DNA from: Microbacterium sp. zg-B96
Lineage (GTDB): Bacteria; Actinomycetota; Actinomycetes; Actinomycetales; Microbacteriaceae
Reading direction: 5' to 3'
NCBI RefSeq assembly: GCF_030246865.1
Contig: NZ_CP126738.1
Location: 1,612,001-1,676,000 of the forward strand
Length of the DNA: 64,000 nucleotides
Shown here in pieces: positions 26,506 to 35,154 of this stretch. The notes beneath the pieces are model-generated. The model saw only the letters and a program-made list of their open reading frames with translations. It did no database searches and was not told where the DNA came from. Position 1 is the stretch's first letter. Each line of letters starts with the position of its first letter. Position numbers and translations under genes: made by a program.

Positions 26506-26529
26506 TCGCTTAGACACGTGTGTAAGCGA
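26506..26529. promoter_or_regulatory. 24-bp near-perfect palindrome
   Basis: TCGCTTA and TAAGCGA arms enclose an inner ACACGTGT palindrome; only one symmetric base pair mismatches. It lies 35 bp past the stop of the membrane-protein operon. It could be a terminator stem (no T-run) or an operator. The rest of the 26273-26563 gap holds only the tRNA fragment. Confidence 0.55.
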
Positions 26530-26563
26530 CGATGCGAGGAGTCGTCCGTGGGGCGATGGCACG

Positions 26564-26965
26564 CTACGGCTGGGACGCCTGTGGAGCCGTTCGCGCCGCC
26601 GACACGATCGCTATGACCGCGGCTGTTATCGCGATGAGAAGGCCCAGCAACTGCATCCAGGTGCCGGCGAACGGACCCAAGTCTGCAGGTCTGATCAGGC
26701 GATCGTCTGTCCCCGCTATCGCCATGCCGGTGAGTACGAAGGCGGCGGCAAGCAGGCCCAGCACGGGGATGTATCGCCACGGCACGACATATACGACCAT
26801 GGCGACCGCTGTCAGGATGATCGGTCCCGGTGGTACCGCGGGAAAGCCCGGAACGCCAGTGAGGAACTGAATGAGGATGCCGAGAGCTGCCACCAACAAG
26901 GCGGCGACGAGCGGGAGTCGCGCACCGCGTGAACGAATGCGAACTGAGTTCGTCGGCACGGTCAT
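26564..26965 (-). CDS. Uncharacterised four-TM membrane protein
   Basis: 133 residues, four hydrophobic helices (about 17-38, 48-64, 66-86 and 104-125) with short loops and no recognisable motif. Its ATG overlaps the TGA of the DUF6069 gene (ATGA) with GGGAGGA just before it, so the two are translationally coupled and share the ECF41-type promoter upstream. It is the third component of the second sigma module; the first module has no counterpart. Confidence 0.75.
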   Translation of the reverse strand: MTVPTNSVRIRSRGARLPLVAALLVAALGILIQFLTGVPGFPAVPPGPIILTAVAMVVYVVPWRYIPVLGLLAAAFVLTGMAIAGTDDRLIRPADLGPFAGTWMQLLGLLIAITAAVIAIVSAARTAPQASQP

Positions 26966-27399
26966 TCCTCCCTACTCAAGCGACGGCTCATCGCGTCGAC
27001 CCTCGTTGCGGGTGCCGGCGATCCTCGTCCCGGAAGAAGGAGGATCAGGGTCAGGCCAACGGCGAGATGCATGAGTCCGAGCGCGATAACAGTCGCAAGG
27101 GAGGCGCCGAGCAAGAACAGAGGGACCACGGACACCACGAGCACCGCCACCGCTGTTATCGTCCAGACCCTGGTTCCGTTCTCCAAGCGCCTCTCCAGCA
27201 CCGCTAGCAGTGCCCATGCGGCGGCCGCGGCGACCATCACCGTTATGAGGACGAGTGGAATGCTGATTGCGATGGAGCCGGCCACCGGGCTTGTGACCTC
27301 GAGTCGAACCCCCGCGATGGAGGCCACGAGCCAAACGAGTACGGCGACGCCTGTTGCCATGGCGACTGCCAAGAGGCGTCGCGGAAGGTCGGCGAACAT
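26962..27399 (-). CDS. DUF6069-family membrane protein (copy 2), predicted ECF41 target
   Basis: 145 residues with four hydrophobic helices at about 10-28, 43-65, 80-100 and 103-124, including the family segment VIALGLMHLAVGLTLILLLPGR. Weakly similar to copy 1 at 22408 and clearly the same architecture. The ATG has an AAGGAG Shine-Dalgarno. It diverges from the second ECF41 sigma gene across a bidirectional ECF41 promoter, and heads a two-gene operon of small membrane proteins. Confidence 0.8.
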   Translation of the reverse strand: MFADLPRRLLAVAMATGVAVLVWLVASIAGVRLEVTSPVAGSIAISIPLVLITVMVAAAAAWALLAVLERRLENGTRVWTITAVAVLVVSVVPLFLLGASLATVIALGLMHLAVGLTLILLLPGRGSPAPATRVDAMSRRLSREE

Positions 27400-27436
27400 A
27401 AGGTCTCCTTCGAGAGAGAAGAGGGGTCACCTGTCC

Positions 27437-27496
27437 GACGGCCCAGCCGCGCAAAATGTGATCTTCCCGTCTCACATTTCGAAGGGCCGCATCGTC
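27437..27496. promoter_or_regulatory. Bidirectional ECF41-type promoter
   Basis: Plus strand: TCTCACA (27470-27476), 16 nt, CGTC (27493-27496), leading to the sigma gene. Minus strand: GATCACA (27463-27457), 16 nt, CGTC (27440-27437), leading to DUF6069. Both match TGTCACA-N16-CGTC with exact spacing and -10. The two -35 elements face each other and create the palindrome AAATGTGA-N10-TCACATTT. Confidence 0.85.
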
Positions 27497-27518
27497 GAGT
27501 GGTAAGGAGGGCATGCAA

Positions 27519-28385
27519 GTGAACGAACCCCCGATGCACCGCCGACAGTTGGTCGGTCTCGCGTACCGCCTGCTTGGGTCGATCGCGGAGGCCGAAGACG
27601 TTTCGCAGGAGGCCTATGCCCGGTGGTATGCGATGTCCCCGCAAGAACAGCTCGCGATCGAATCGCCCGGCGCGTGGCTTACGACTGTCGCGACTCGCCT
27701 GTGTCTCGATGTGCTCGGATCGGCTCGTGCGCGTCGGGAGCGCTACGTCGGCGAGTGGATTCCCGAGCCACTGCCTGCCTTCTCACTCGACGATCAGACA
27801 GATCCAGCCGATCAGGTCATCCTGGACGAGTCGATATCGATGGCGTTCCTCGTCGTCCTCGAGCAGATGACCCCAGCCGAACGCGTCGCGTTCATCCTTC
27901 ACGATGTCTTCCGATACCCATTCGCAGAGGTGGGTTCGATCGTCGGCCGCACACCGGAGGCGTGCCGCCAACTCGCCACATCGGCGCGCCGTCGCATCCG
28001 CGAGTCTCGAAAGGCCCCGACACCCATCGCAGAACAGCGTGAGATCATCGCGGCTTTCAAGAGCGCCTGGGAAACGAAGGACATACCCCGTCTGGTGACC
28101 CTGCTCGATCCGAAAGCAACCATGATCGCCGATGGCGGCGGCATCGTCGCGGCCGCAGTTCAGCCCGTCGAGGGTCGGCAACAGATCGCCCAGTCTTTTG
28201 CGGCGTTGGCAGGTCGAGCCCCGGATCTTGTGGTGATGGAGCAGACGGTGAACGGTCAACCCGGTCTGGTGGCAGAACAACACGATTCACTCGCGGTCGT
28301 GCTTGCTTTTGAGATCGTCGGCGGCCTCATCCAACGCATCTGGGCCATGCGGAATCCGCAGAAGCTTCGGGCGTGGGACCGCTGA
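27519..28385 (+). CDS. ECF41-group sigma factor with fused SnoaL-like domain (copy 2)
   Basis: 288 residues from the GTG at 27519, which is 8 nt after AAGGAGG; an ATG at 27513 is only 2 nt from it and less likely. Region 2 (LAYRLLGSIAEAEDVSQEAYARWY) and region 4 (ERVAFILHDVFRYPFAEVGSIVG) are followed by a SnoaL-like domain. Group markers: YVGEWIPEPL, ADGGGIVAA and NPQKL. The promoter is of ECF41 type, so this copy is probably autoregulated, unlike copy 1. The pairwise divergence from copy 1 is large, so the modules are not a recent duplication. Confidence 0.92.
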   Translation: MNEPPMHRRQLVGLAYRLLGSIAEAEDVSQEAYARWYAMSPQEQLAIESPGAWLTTVATRLCLDVLGSARARRERYVGEWIPEPLPAFSLDDQTDPADQVILDESISMAFLVVLEQMTPAERVAFILHDVFRYPFAEVGSIVGRTPEACRQLATSARRRIRESRKAPTPIAEQREIIAAFKSAWETKDIPRLVTLLDPKATMIADGGGIVAAAVQPVEGRQQIAQSFAALAGRAPDLVVMEQTVNGQPGLVAEQHDSLAVVLAFEIVGGLIQRIWAMRNPQKLRAWDR

Positions 28386-28554
28386 ACCAGCGCGACTCGT
28401 TCGCCACGTCGCACTGACGAATGAGGCTGTCTGGCTTGCACCCCACCGCCCCGACGAGACTCACTGCCGCGTACTTCCCGATAGTCCGAGAAGCCCCGAG
28501 ATCGTCCCGGGCGGAACCGGCGAAGTGTCCAGTAAACGACTACCAAACATTCAA

Positions 28555-28572
28555 ACTCCCTGATCAGGGAGT
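28555..28572 (-). terminator. Terminator of tRNA-Ala
   Basis: A perfect 7-bp stem ACTCCCT/AGGGAGT with a GATC loop, followed on the minus strand by TTTGAATGTTT. It lies 28 bp past the tRNA 3' end. Confidence 0.75.
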
Positions 28573-28599
28573 GAAGATTTGGGGCTTTACCGGGAGTTT

Positions 28600-28675
28600 T
28601 GGTGGACCTGAGGGGACTCGAACCCCTGACCCCCTGCATGCCATGCAGGTGCGCTACCAGCTGCGCCACAGGCCC
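28600..28675 (-). tRNA. tRNA-Ala(GGC)
   Basis: 76 nt with encoded CCA. The acceptor stem pairs GGGCCTG with CAGGTCC, the D arm is GCGCAGCTGGTAGCGC, the anticodon loop ATGGCAT gives GGC (reads GCC/GCU alanine codons), and the T arm has GGTTCGAGTCC. Discriminator A. It is the only intact tRNA gene in the window. Confidence 0.98.
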
Positions 28676-28803
28676 AAACACTGCCTCGCTCTCGCGCGGC
28701 AACTCGTAAAGACTACAACACGTCCAGGGCGCGGATCGAATCGGCTGCGATGTCCGGGCGTGTCCGTACAGTGGGGGCCACATTCGACCGATGGAGGCGT
28801 GAC

Positions 28804-29229
28804 ATGGCGACGCTCGGCAACATCACCTTCTACGCGAACGATCCGCGCAGGCTCGCCCATTTCTGGGCAGGGGTGTTCGACTACCCCCTCCTCGAATGGG
28901 AGGATCCCTTGCGCCAGCAACTTCTCGACGCCGGGCTGACCGAGGCCGATCTGGCCACTCGCTCACTTGCCGAGGATCCGGCGGGCGTCGGCCCGCGGCT
29001 GTTCTTCCACCACGCCGATTCGCCGAAGGCGGGACGCAACCGCCTGCACGTGGACGTGCAGGCGGTCGCTGAAGGAAGGCCCACACGCGAGCAGCTCGAC
29101 GAGGAGAAGGACCGACTGGTCGCGCTAGGCGCGCAAGTCGTCCGCCTCGTTGAGCAGACCTGGGGCCCGTGGCCCGAGATGTACTACCAACTGCGTGACC
29201 CTGAGGGCAACGAGTTCTGCCTGCAGTGA
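28804..29229 (+). CDS. VOC/glyoxalase-like domain protein
   Basis: 141 residues, one VOC module of the type found in uncharacterised actinobacterial proteins: GNITFYANDPRRLAHFWAGVFDY at the start, RLFFHHADSPKAGRNRLHVDVQ in the middle, LRDPEGNEFCLQ at the end. The His/Glu positions (HVD, GNEF) suggest metal binding. Start ATG with GGAGG 6 nt upstream. Substrate unknown. Confidence 0.82.
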   Translation: MATLGNITFYANDPRRLAHFWAGVFDYPLLEWEDPLRQQLLDAGLTEADLATRSLAEDPAGVGPRLFFHHADSPKAGRNRLHVDVQAVAEGRPTREQLDEEKDRLVALGAQVVRLVEQTWGPWPEMYYQLRDPEGNEFCLQ

Positions 29230-29232
29230 GGC

Positions 29233-29610
29233 TCAGTCCTTGTTGGCGGGCGTGGCCAGCTCGATGGGGATGACCGGGCAGTCCTTCCACAGCCGCTCGA
29301 GGCTGTAGAACATGCGGTCCTCCTCGTGGAACACATGCGCGACGAGATCTCCGAAGTCCAACAGAACCCACCGGGACTGGTCGCGTCCTTCGCGGCGGAG
29401 GCGCTTGTGGCCGGCTTCGAGCAGCTTCTCTTCGATGCGGTCGGCGATTGCGGCGACGTTCCGCTCACCGTGCCCGGTGACGATCAGGAACGCGTCCACC
29501 AGCGGCAGCGGTTCGGAGACGTCGAGGGCGATGATGTCCTCACCGCCGGTTGCATCGGCCGCTTGTGCGGCGATTTGGGCCATTTCGTGCGATTGCGCGC
29601 TGGCGGTCAT
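29233..29610 (-). CDS. rsfS: Ribosomal silencing factor RsfS
   Basis: 125 residues. RsfS binds L14 on the 50S subunit and blocks subunit joining when nutrients run low. Family segments: DIIALDVSEPLPLVDAFLIVTG, RNVAAIADRIEEKL, WVLLDFGDLVAHVFHEEDRMFYSLERLW. The ATG overlaps the stop of the upstream gene (ATGA) with AGGAG before it. Last gene of the nadD operon. Confidence 0.96.
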   Translation of the reverse strand: MTASAQSHEMAQIAAQAADATGGEDIIALDVSEPLPLVDAFLIVTGHGERNVAAIADRIEEKLLEAGHKRLRREGRDQSRWVLLDFGDLVAHVFHEEDRMFYSLERLWKDCPVIPIELATPANKD

Positions 29611-30584
29611 GAGAAAACTCCTGTGGTAACGGCGAGAATGAGCACACCCACGAGCGTGAGGGCGAGTGCACCGGCTGTGATGGCAAGCGCCATCATGAGA
29701 CGCCCGCCCTTTTCCGGTGCCGGTGGCTGGATGATTTCGCCAGACGTCTTGGACGTACTGACGGCGGCGCTGGCGGCGATCGGAGTGGGCGAGGACGCCG
29801 GCGGCAGTTCGCCGTCCATCAGCGCCGCGTCGATGTCCTTGCCGTCGGCCACACCGGGCGCGTGCCCGTTGGAACCGAGGCCTTCCGGCAGCGCGAACGT
29901 ACCGGTGATGAGCACCTCGCCGGTCGCCGTGACGGGACCGACCAGCGGGCCCGATGTCGGCGTCTGCGAGAGGATCAGCGCGTTGGACGCTGCGAGCGTG
30001 CCGTTGCTGCCGCTGCGGGCGAGGATGTGGTCGAAGGATGCCGGAAGCTCAACTGCCTCCGCGTCGCCGGCAAGGAGCTCGGCGCCCAGTGCGCTGTTGA
30101 CGACCGGGCGCTCTTCTTCCTCGACCTCGACTTCGGCTACTTCCTCGATCCCGGCATCGTGAGTCTCGGCATCCACCGCCTCGTCGCCGTGCGCGTCGCC
30201 AGCGGTGTCCTGTGCCTGCTCGGCGGGCGGCGCGAACGGTGAGACGTCTTCGGCGGGCGCTTGCGCCTGCTCAGCCTGGGCGGATTCGGCCGCGTGAGCG
30301 GCGAGCACATCCGCCGTGATGACCGGCACGGATGCCGTGCGGATGCGCTCCTGCTGGCGGGCCTGGCGCCGCGTCAGCGGATGCGCTCCGAGGTCGACGC
30401 TCTCGTCGGTCGCGGGTGCGGGCGGCACCTCGACGGGCGCCGCTGGTCGCGGCAACGGCGCGGCCACGACGGGCGGCTCGGCCGGTGGCGCGTCCGGCGG
30501 GATGATCTGGTTCGCCGCCGTGTTACGCAGGTCGCGCAGCGTCTTGCGCGTCAGCGGCGGAGTGGGCTGCTCGGGTGTGCTCAT
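29607..30584 (-). CDS. Uncharacterised acidic, disordered, C-tail-anchored protein
   Basis: 325 residues: a basic N-terminus ([10 protein letters not shown]), then a long Pro/Ala/Glu-rich disordered region that is very acidic around 145-175 ([14 protein letters not shown]), a short ordered patch around 210-235, and one TM helix at about 300-322. Its ATG overlaps the nadD stop and its stop overlaps the rsfS start, so it is a fixed part of the operon. It has no recognisable domain; its role may concern ribosome or membrane association, which is only inference from context. Confidence 0.8.
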   Translation of the reverse strand: MSTPEQPTPPLTRKTLRDLRNTAANQIIPPDAPPAEPPVVAAPLPRPAAPVEVPPAPATDESVDLGAHPLTRRQARQQERIRTASVPVITADVLAAHAAESAQAEQAQAPAEDVSPFAPPAEQAQDTAGDAHGDEAVDAETHDAGIEEVAEVEVEEEERPVVNSALGAELLAGDAEAVELPASFDHILARSGSNGTLAASNALILSQTPTSGPLVGPVTATGEVLITGTFALPEGLGSNGHAPGVADGKDIDAALMDGELPPASSPTPIAASAAVSTSKTSGEIIQPPAPEKGGRLMMALAITAGALALTLVGVLILAVTTGVFS

Positions 30585-31177
30585 GCCATGCTCCGATAGA
30601 GGTGGTGCTTCGCAATGTATTGGACGACGCCGTCGGGAACCAGGTACCACACGGGATAACCCCGGTGGACGCGGGAACGGCAGTCGGTGGACGAGATCGC
30701 CAGCGCCGGGACCTCCAGCTGACTGACGCCTTCGGGGGGCAGATCTTCGATGTTCAGGACGTGGCCGGGGCGGGAAACGGCGATGAAGTGGGCCATGCGC
30801 CACAGTTCCGCGTGGTCACGCCACGTGAAGATCTGCGCGATCGCATCTGCGCCGGTGATGAAGAAGAACTCGGCATCCGGTCGCTGCGCGCGAAGGTCGC
30901 GCAGCGTGTCGGTGGTGTAGGTCGGTCCCCCGCGGTCGATGTCGACGCGGCTCACGGTGAACCGGGGGTTGGATGCCGTGGCGATCACGGTCATGAGGTA
31001 ACGGTGCTCCGCCGCCGAGACATCGTGCTTCTGCCAGGGCTGGCCGGTGGGCACGAACACGACCTCGTCGAGGTCGAGCGACTGGGCGACTTCGCTGGCC
31101 GCCACCAAGTGTCCGTGATGGATCGGATCGAACGTTCCGCCCATCACTCCAATGCGCGGTGCGCGCGGAGAATTCAT
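30581..31177 (-). CDS. nadD: Nicotinate-nucleotide adenylyltransferase
   Basis: 198 residues; makes NaAD from nicotinate mononucleotide and ATP in NAD synthesis. The nucleotidyltransferase motif is [12 protein letters not shown] at residues 14-25, with [10 protein letters not shown] and the C-terminal ISSTDCR (ISSTxxR). Ten bp after the small membrane gene and overlapping the next gene by ATGA. Confidence 0.96.
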   Translation of the reverse strand: MNSPRAPRIGVMGGTFDPIHHGHLVAASEVAQSLDLDEVVFVPTGQPWQKHDVSAAEHRYLMTVIATASNPRFTVSRVDIDRGGPTYTTDTLRDLRAQRPDAEFFFITGADAIAQIFTWRDHAELWRMAHFIAVSRPGHVLNIEDLPPEGVSQLEVPALAISSTDCRSRVHRGYPVWYLVPDGVVQYIAKHHLYRSMA

Positions 31178-31186
31178 ACGGCCGGC

Positions 31187-31411
31187 CTAATGGTGGCCGT
31201 GCCCCGCCTGCGGAAGCTCGTCGGCGTGGGCGCGCGCGTACGCGTCGGCTTTGTGGGAGTGACGGTTGGCGACGTTGCGGTAGGACAGCGTCACCAGCCC
31301 CAGCAGCATGAACACGACAAAAGCGACGATGCCGTAGCCGACGTTGTCGAAGAGTCCGACGTGGTGTTCGGTCTCCGCCGCGGCGAGAGCGGTGATCGTA
31401 GCGAAAGTCAT
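31187..31411 (-). CDS. Small single-TM protein with His-rich tail
   Basis: 74 residues: MTFATITALAAAETEHHVG, a TM helix at about 27-46, then SYRNVANRHSHKADAYARAHADELPQ and a terminal HGHH. Such small proteins are commonly found next to nadD in Microbacteriaceae; function is not known to me. The start ATG at 31411 has GGAG upstream. The histidines could bind a metal, but this is untested. Confidence 0.75.
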   Translation of the reverse strand: MTFATITALAAAETEHHVGLFDNVGYGIVAFVVFMLLGLVTLSYRNVANRHSHKADAYARAHADELPQAGHGHH

Positions 31412-31460
31412 GCGGGCTCCGTTCGGGTTGCGTTGGTGGCGCGGCTTCCAGCTTATTGCG

Positions 31461-32726
31461 TCAAGGGCGGATCTGCCCGGCGCCACGGGCAAGCCACTTG
31501 GTGCTGGTCAGCTCCGGCAGCCCCATGGGGCCGCGGGCGTGCAGTTTCTGGGTGGAGATGCCGACCTCGGCGCCGAAGCCGAATTCGCCGCCGTCGGTGA
31601 ACCGGGTGGAGGCGTTGGCCATGACAACGGCCGCATCCACCTCGGCGAGGAAGCGTTCTGCGCGCGCGTCGTCGGCGGTGATGATCGACTCGGTGTGCCG
31701 GGTCGAATACCGGCGGATGTGCGCCAGCGCCTCGTCGAGATCGTCGACGACGCGCATCGACAGGTCCAGGCTCATGTGCTCGACGGCGTACTCGTCGTCG
31801 GTCACGGGGACGACGTCGGCGGCGAGGCGGCGCGTGGTGTCATCGCCGTGGACGGTGACACCCTCGGCCTGGAGCGCTGCCACGACGGGTGCGACCAGGC
31901 GGTCGGCCGCATCCGCGAGCACCAGCACGGTCTCCACCGCGTTGCACACGCTTGGGCGCTGCACCTTGGCATTCACGACGATCTCTCGGGCCCAGTCCAG
32001 CGGCGCGGTGGAATCCAGCACGATGTGCACCACTCCGGCACCGGTCTCGATGACCGGAACGGTGGACTCCGTCACGACGGTCTCGATCAGCTGGGCACTG
32101 CCGCGAGGGATCAGCACGTCGACCAGGCCACGCGCCTGCATCAGTTCGCGGGCACCGTCCCGGCCGAAGTCGTCGACGCTCTGCACTGCTTCCGGGTCGA
32201 CGCCGGCGCCCGCGAGGGCGTCGCGCATGACGCGGACGAGGGCGGCGTTGGAGTGCTGCGCCGCGGTTCCGCCGCGCAGCACCACGGCGTTGCCGGAGCG
32301 CAGCGCGAGGGCGGCGATGTCGACGGTCACGTTCGGGCGGGCTTCGTAGATGGCGCCGACCACGCCGAACGGCACGGACACCTTCTGCAGGCGAACACCG
32401 GTGGGCAGCACCCGTTCGTCCAGTACGCGCCCCACGGGGTCGGGGAGCGCGGCGACATCCCGCACCGCCGCGGCGAGGGCGCCGATGCGTGCGGCATCCA
32501 AGCGCAGTCGGTCCTGCAGTCCGGCGGTCATGCCGCCCGCGGCGCCGCGCTGTAGATCCTCGGCGTTGGCGGCGACGATCTCATCCACCGAAGCGTCGAT
32601 GGCGTCGGCGATCGCGTGCAGAGCGGCAGCCTTCTCGGCGTCGCCGAGGAGAGCGACGCTGCGCGCGGCATCCTTGGCGCGCTGCATCCGTTCGCGCGCC
32701 GTCGTCGTCGCTGTGAGGGTGGTCAT
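31461..32726 (-). CDS. proA: Glutamate-5-semialdehyde dehydrogenase
   Basis: 421 residues; reduces gamma-glutamyl phosphate in proline synthesis. Typical segments: PFGVVGAIYEARPNVTVDIAAL, KSGNAVVLRGG-type loop (RSGNAVVLRGG), and the catalytic cysteine in PSVCNAVETVLV. The ATG lies 10 bp after the proB stop and 6 nt after TAAACT, so besides read-through from proB it may have its own leaderless promoter. Confidence 0.95.
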   Translation of the reverse strand: MTTLTATTTARERMQRAKDAARSVALLGDAEKAAALHAIADAIDASVDEIVAANAEDLQRGAAGGMTAGLQDRLRLDAARIGALAAAVRDVAALPDPVGRVLDERVLPTGVRLQKVSVPFGVVGAIYEARPNVTVDIAALALRSGNAVVLRGGTAAQHSNAALVRVMRDALAGAGVDPEAVQSVDDFGRDGARELMQARGLVDVLIPRGSAQLIETVVTESTVPVIETGAGVVHIVLDSTAPLDWAREIVVNAKVQRPSVCNAVETVLVLADAADRLVAPVVAALQAEGVTVHGDDTTRRLAADVVPVTDDEYAVEHMSLDLSMRVVDDLDEALAHIRRYSTRHTESIITADDARAERFLAEVDAAVVMANASTRFTDGGEFGFGAEVGISTQKLHARGPMGLPELTSTKWLARGAGQIRP

Positions 32727-32735
32727 CCCGCCAGT

Positions 32736-33572
32736 TTAGCCGTGGCCCCTGGCACCCGTCTCGATCGGGCCCGTCGTCGGTACCGCGCCGGCCGGGTTCG
32801 GTGCGAACCACGTGCCGATCTGCGCGCCGGACAACGCCTCACCGACGCGTTGGGCGCTGGTGACCACAACGCCGACTCCGGATGCCGCAGCCAGCCGCGC
32901 GGCGGAGACTTTCGTGGCCGCTCCCCCGGTGCCGACGCTGTTGACGACGACCGATCCGAACTCGTAGCCGGCCAAGTCATCGCCGTAGTCCACGTGCGTG
33001 ATCGGGCGGGCGCCTGGCTCGGAGGGTGGACGCGTGTAGAGGCACTCCACGTCGCTGAGCAGCACCAGCGCGTCGGCGCCGACCAGGCGGGCGACGAGGG
33101 CGGCGAGGCGGTCGTTGTCGCCGAAGCGGATCTCATGCGTCGCCACGGTGTCGTTCTCGTTGACAATCGGCAGGATGCGCAGGCCCAGCAGGCGTTCCAT
33201 CGCGCGGCGCGCGTTGGAGCGAGGAGTGGGGTTCTCCAGATCGCCGGCTGTGAGCAGCACCTGGCCGGCGATGATGCCGAAAGCGCGCAGCGCTTCCTGA
33301 TACCGATAGATGAGGATGTTCTGTCCCACCGCGGCCGCAGCCTGCTGCGTGGCAAGGTCCGAGGGACGCTCGTCGAGCTGGAGGAACGGCATGCCGGTGG
33401 CGATGGCACCGGAGGAGACCAGCACCACCTCCACACCGCGGGCGTGTGCCGCAGCCAGGGCCTCGACGATGCCCTGGATCGCGCCGGCGTTCTCACCGCT
33501 GATCGACGACGAGCCGACCTTGACGACCAACCGCCGAGCTGTGCGCACCGCTGCGCGATCCATTGCTGTCAC
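32736..33572 (-). CDS. proB: Glutamate 5-kinase (short form without PUA)
   Basis: 278 residues; phosphorylates glutamate, the first and feedback-controlled step of proline synthesis. The amino-acid kinase domain is complete ([56 protein letters not shown]). The RNA-binding-like PUA domain of longer enzymes (about 367 residues) is missing. Its GTG overlaps the obg stop (GTGA); an ATG three codons on is an alternative start. Confidence 0.95.
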   Translation of the reverse strand: MTAMDRAAVRTARRLVVKVGSSSISGENAGAIQGIVEALAAAHARGVEVVLVSSGAIATGMPFLQLDERPSDLATQQAAAAVGQNILIYRYQEALRAFGIIAGQVLLTAGDLENPTPRSNARRAMERLLGLRILPIVNENDTVATHEIRFGDNDRLAALVARLVGADALVLLSDVECLYTRPPSEPGARPITHVDYGDDLAGYEFGSVVVNSVGTGGAATKVSAARLAAASGVGVVVTSAQRVGEALSGAQIGTWFAPNPAGAVPTTGPIETGARGHG

Positions 33573-35071
33573 CGAGCGCTCTCCCCGTCGCCTCCGGCGA
33601 TGCGCTCCGCTTCGAGGTCGGCGCGCGCCTCGGCCTTGGCGTTCATCCGTTCGTAGTAACGCTCACGACGCTGCGACGTGTTGCGCCTCGGGTTGAGGTC
33701 CAGTCGCGGGTCGGTGCCACGCGGCGCGGTCTTCAGCTCCGCGGCAGAGGCCATCGTCGGGTGCCAGTCGAACACGACGCCGTCGCCGTCGCCGATCACG
33801 ACGGTGGAACCGGCCTGCGCGCCTGCCTTGAACAGGCCGTCCTCGACCCCGAGCTTCTCGAGGCGATCGGCAAGGAAGCCCACCGCCTCCTCGTTCTGGA
33901 AGTCGGTCTGCTGCACCCAGCGCACGGGCTTTTCGCCCAGCACGCGGTAGAGGTTGCCGTACGTGCCGCCCTCGACGCGGATCTCGAAGTCCTTGTCCGC
34001 ACCCTTCGGGCGGATGACGATGCGCTCGGGTGCCGGGGTGGCAGCCAGCGTCGCGCGGTGCTGCGACACGATGTCGCCCAGCGCGTAGCTCAGCTGGCGC
34101 AGACCTTCGTGGCTGACCGTGGAGATCTCGAACACACGGTAGCCGCGGGCTTCGAGGTCAGGGCGGACCAGCTCGGCGAGATCCTTCGCTTCGGGTACGT
34201 CGATCTTGTTGAGCGCGATCAGCTGCGGCCGCTCGAGCAACGGTGTCTGGCCCTCCGGCACCGGGTAGGCGCCGAGCTCGGCCAGGATCACGTCGAGGTC
34301 GGTCAGCGGGTCGCGGCCGGGCTCCAGCGTCGCGCAGTCCAGCACGTGCACGAGAGCCGTGCAGCGCTCGACATGGCGCAGGAACTCAAGACCCAGGCCC
34401 TTGCCTTCGCTCGCACCTTCAACCAGACCCGGCACATCGGCCACGGTGAACCGCACTTCGCCGGCCTGAACGACACCGAGGTTGGGGTGAAGCGTCGTGA
34501 ACGGATAGTCGGCGATCTTGGGGCGCGCGGCCGAGACCGCGGCGATGAGGCTCGACTTGCCTGCGGAGGGGAAACCCACCAGCGCGACATCGGCGACGGT
34601 CTTCAGCTCGAGGAGGATGTCGCCTTCCCAGCCGGGCGTGCCCAGCAGTGCGAAGCCGGGGGCCTTGCGCTTGGGGTTGGCGAGGGCAGCGTTACCCAGC
34701 CCGCCCTGACCGCCGGGGGCGACCACGACGCGCGTGCCCGGCTCGACCATGTCGACGAGCGTCTCGCCGGCGGCGTTCTTCACGACGGTGCCCACCGGAA
34801 CGGTGAGTTCGATCGACTCCCCCGCCGCGCCGGAGCGGTTGTCGCCCATGCCGAACCCGCCGTTGGCGGCGGTGCGGTGCGGCGAGTGGTGGTACGACAG
34901 CAGGGTGGTCTCCTGCGGATCTGCGACCAGCACGATGTCACCGCCGTTGCCACCGTTGCCGCCGTCCGGTCCGGCGAGTGGCTTGAACTTCTCGCGCCGC
35001 ACCGACACGCAGCCGTTGCCACCCTTGCCCGCGCGCAGATGCAGCGTCACTCGATCCACGAAGGTCACCAT
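33569..35071 (-). CDS. obg: GTPase Obg (CgtA)
   Basis: 500 residues in the three-domain Obg layout: glycine-rich OB fold ([22 protein letters not shown]), G domain ([28 protein letters not shown]) at about 160-335, and an actinobacterial C-terminal OCT domain ([28 protein letters not shown]). It assists 50S assembly and stress signalling. GAGGAG precedes the ATG. A strong hairpin with a U-tract lies just upstream (see separate entry). Confidence 0.96.
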   Translation of the reverse strand: MVTFVDRVTLHLRAGKGGNGCVSVRREKFKPLAGPDGGNGGNGGDIVLVADPQETTLLSYHHSPHRTAANGGFGMGDNRSGAAGESIELTVPVGTVVKNAAGETLVDMVEPGTRVVVAPGGQGGLGNAALANPKRKAPGFALLGTPGWEGDILLELKTVADVALVGFPSAGKSSLIAAVSAARPKIADYPFTTLHPNLGVVQAGEVRFTVADVPGLVEGASEGKGLGLEFLRHVERCTALVHVLDCATLEPGRDPLTDLDVILAELGAYPVPEGQTPLLERPQLIALNKIDVPEAKDLAELVRPDLEARGYRVFEISTVSHEGLRQLSYALGDIVSQHRATLAATPAPERIVIRPKGADKDFEIRVEGGTYGNLYRVLGEKPVRWVQQTDFQNEEAVGFLADRLEKLGVEDGLFKAGAQAGSTVVIGDGDGVVFDWHPTMASAAELKTAPRGTDPRLDLNPRRNTSQRRERYYERMNAKAEARADLEAERIAGGDGESAR

Positions 35072-35092
35072 GAGCTGCTCCTCAGCTTTCGG

Positions 35093-35131
35093 AAAAACAG
35101 GCGAGGGACGAGCCGAAGCCCGCCCCTCGCC
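35093..35131 (-). terminator. Terminator or attenuator between rpmA and obg
   Basis: A 14-bp stem (two G-U pairs) with a TTCG tetraloop followed on the minus strand by TGTTTTT, only 22 nt before the obg start codon. A TAAATT box at 35140-35135 just upstream could start a transcript beginning at the hairpin. It probably sets obg expression relative to rplU-rpmA. Confidence 0.85.
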
Positions 35132-35154
35132 GAGAATTTATTGCGATACCGCGA

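Noticed and set aside
27454..27479. CRP/FNR-like operator (TGTGA...TCACA)
   Set aside because: The spacer is 10 bp, not 6, and the symmetry is fully explained by two divergent ECF41 -35 elements.
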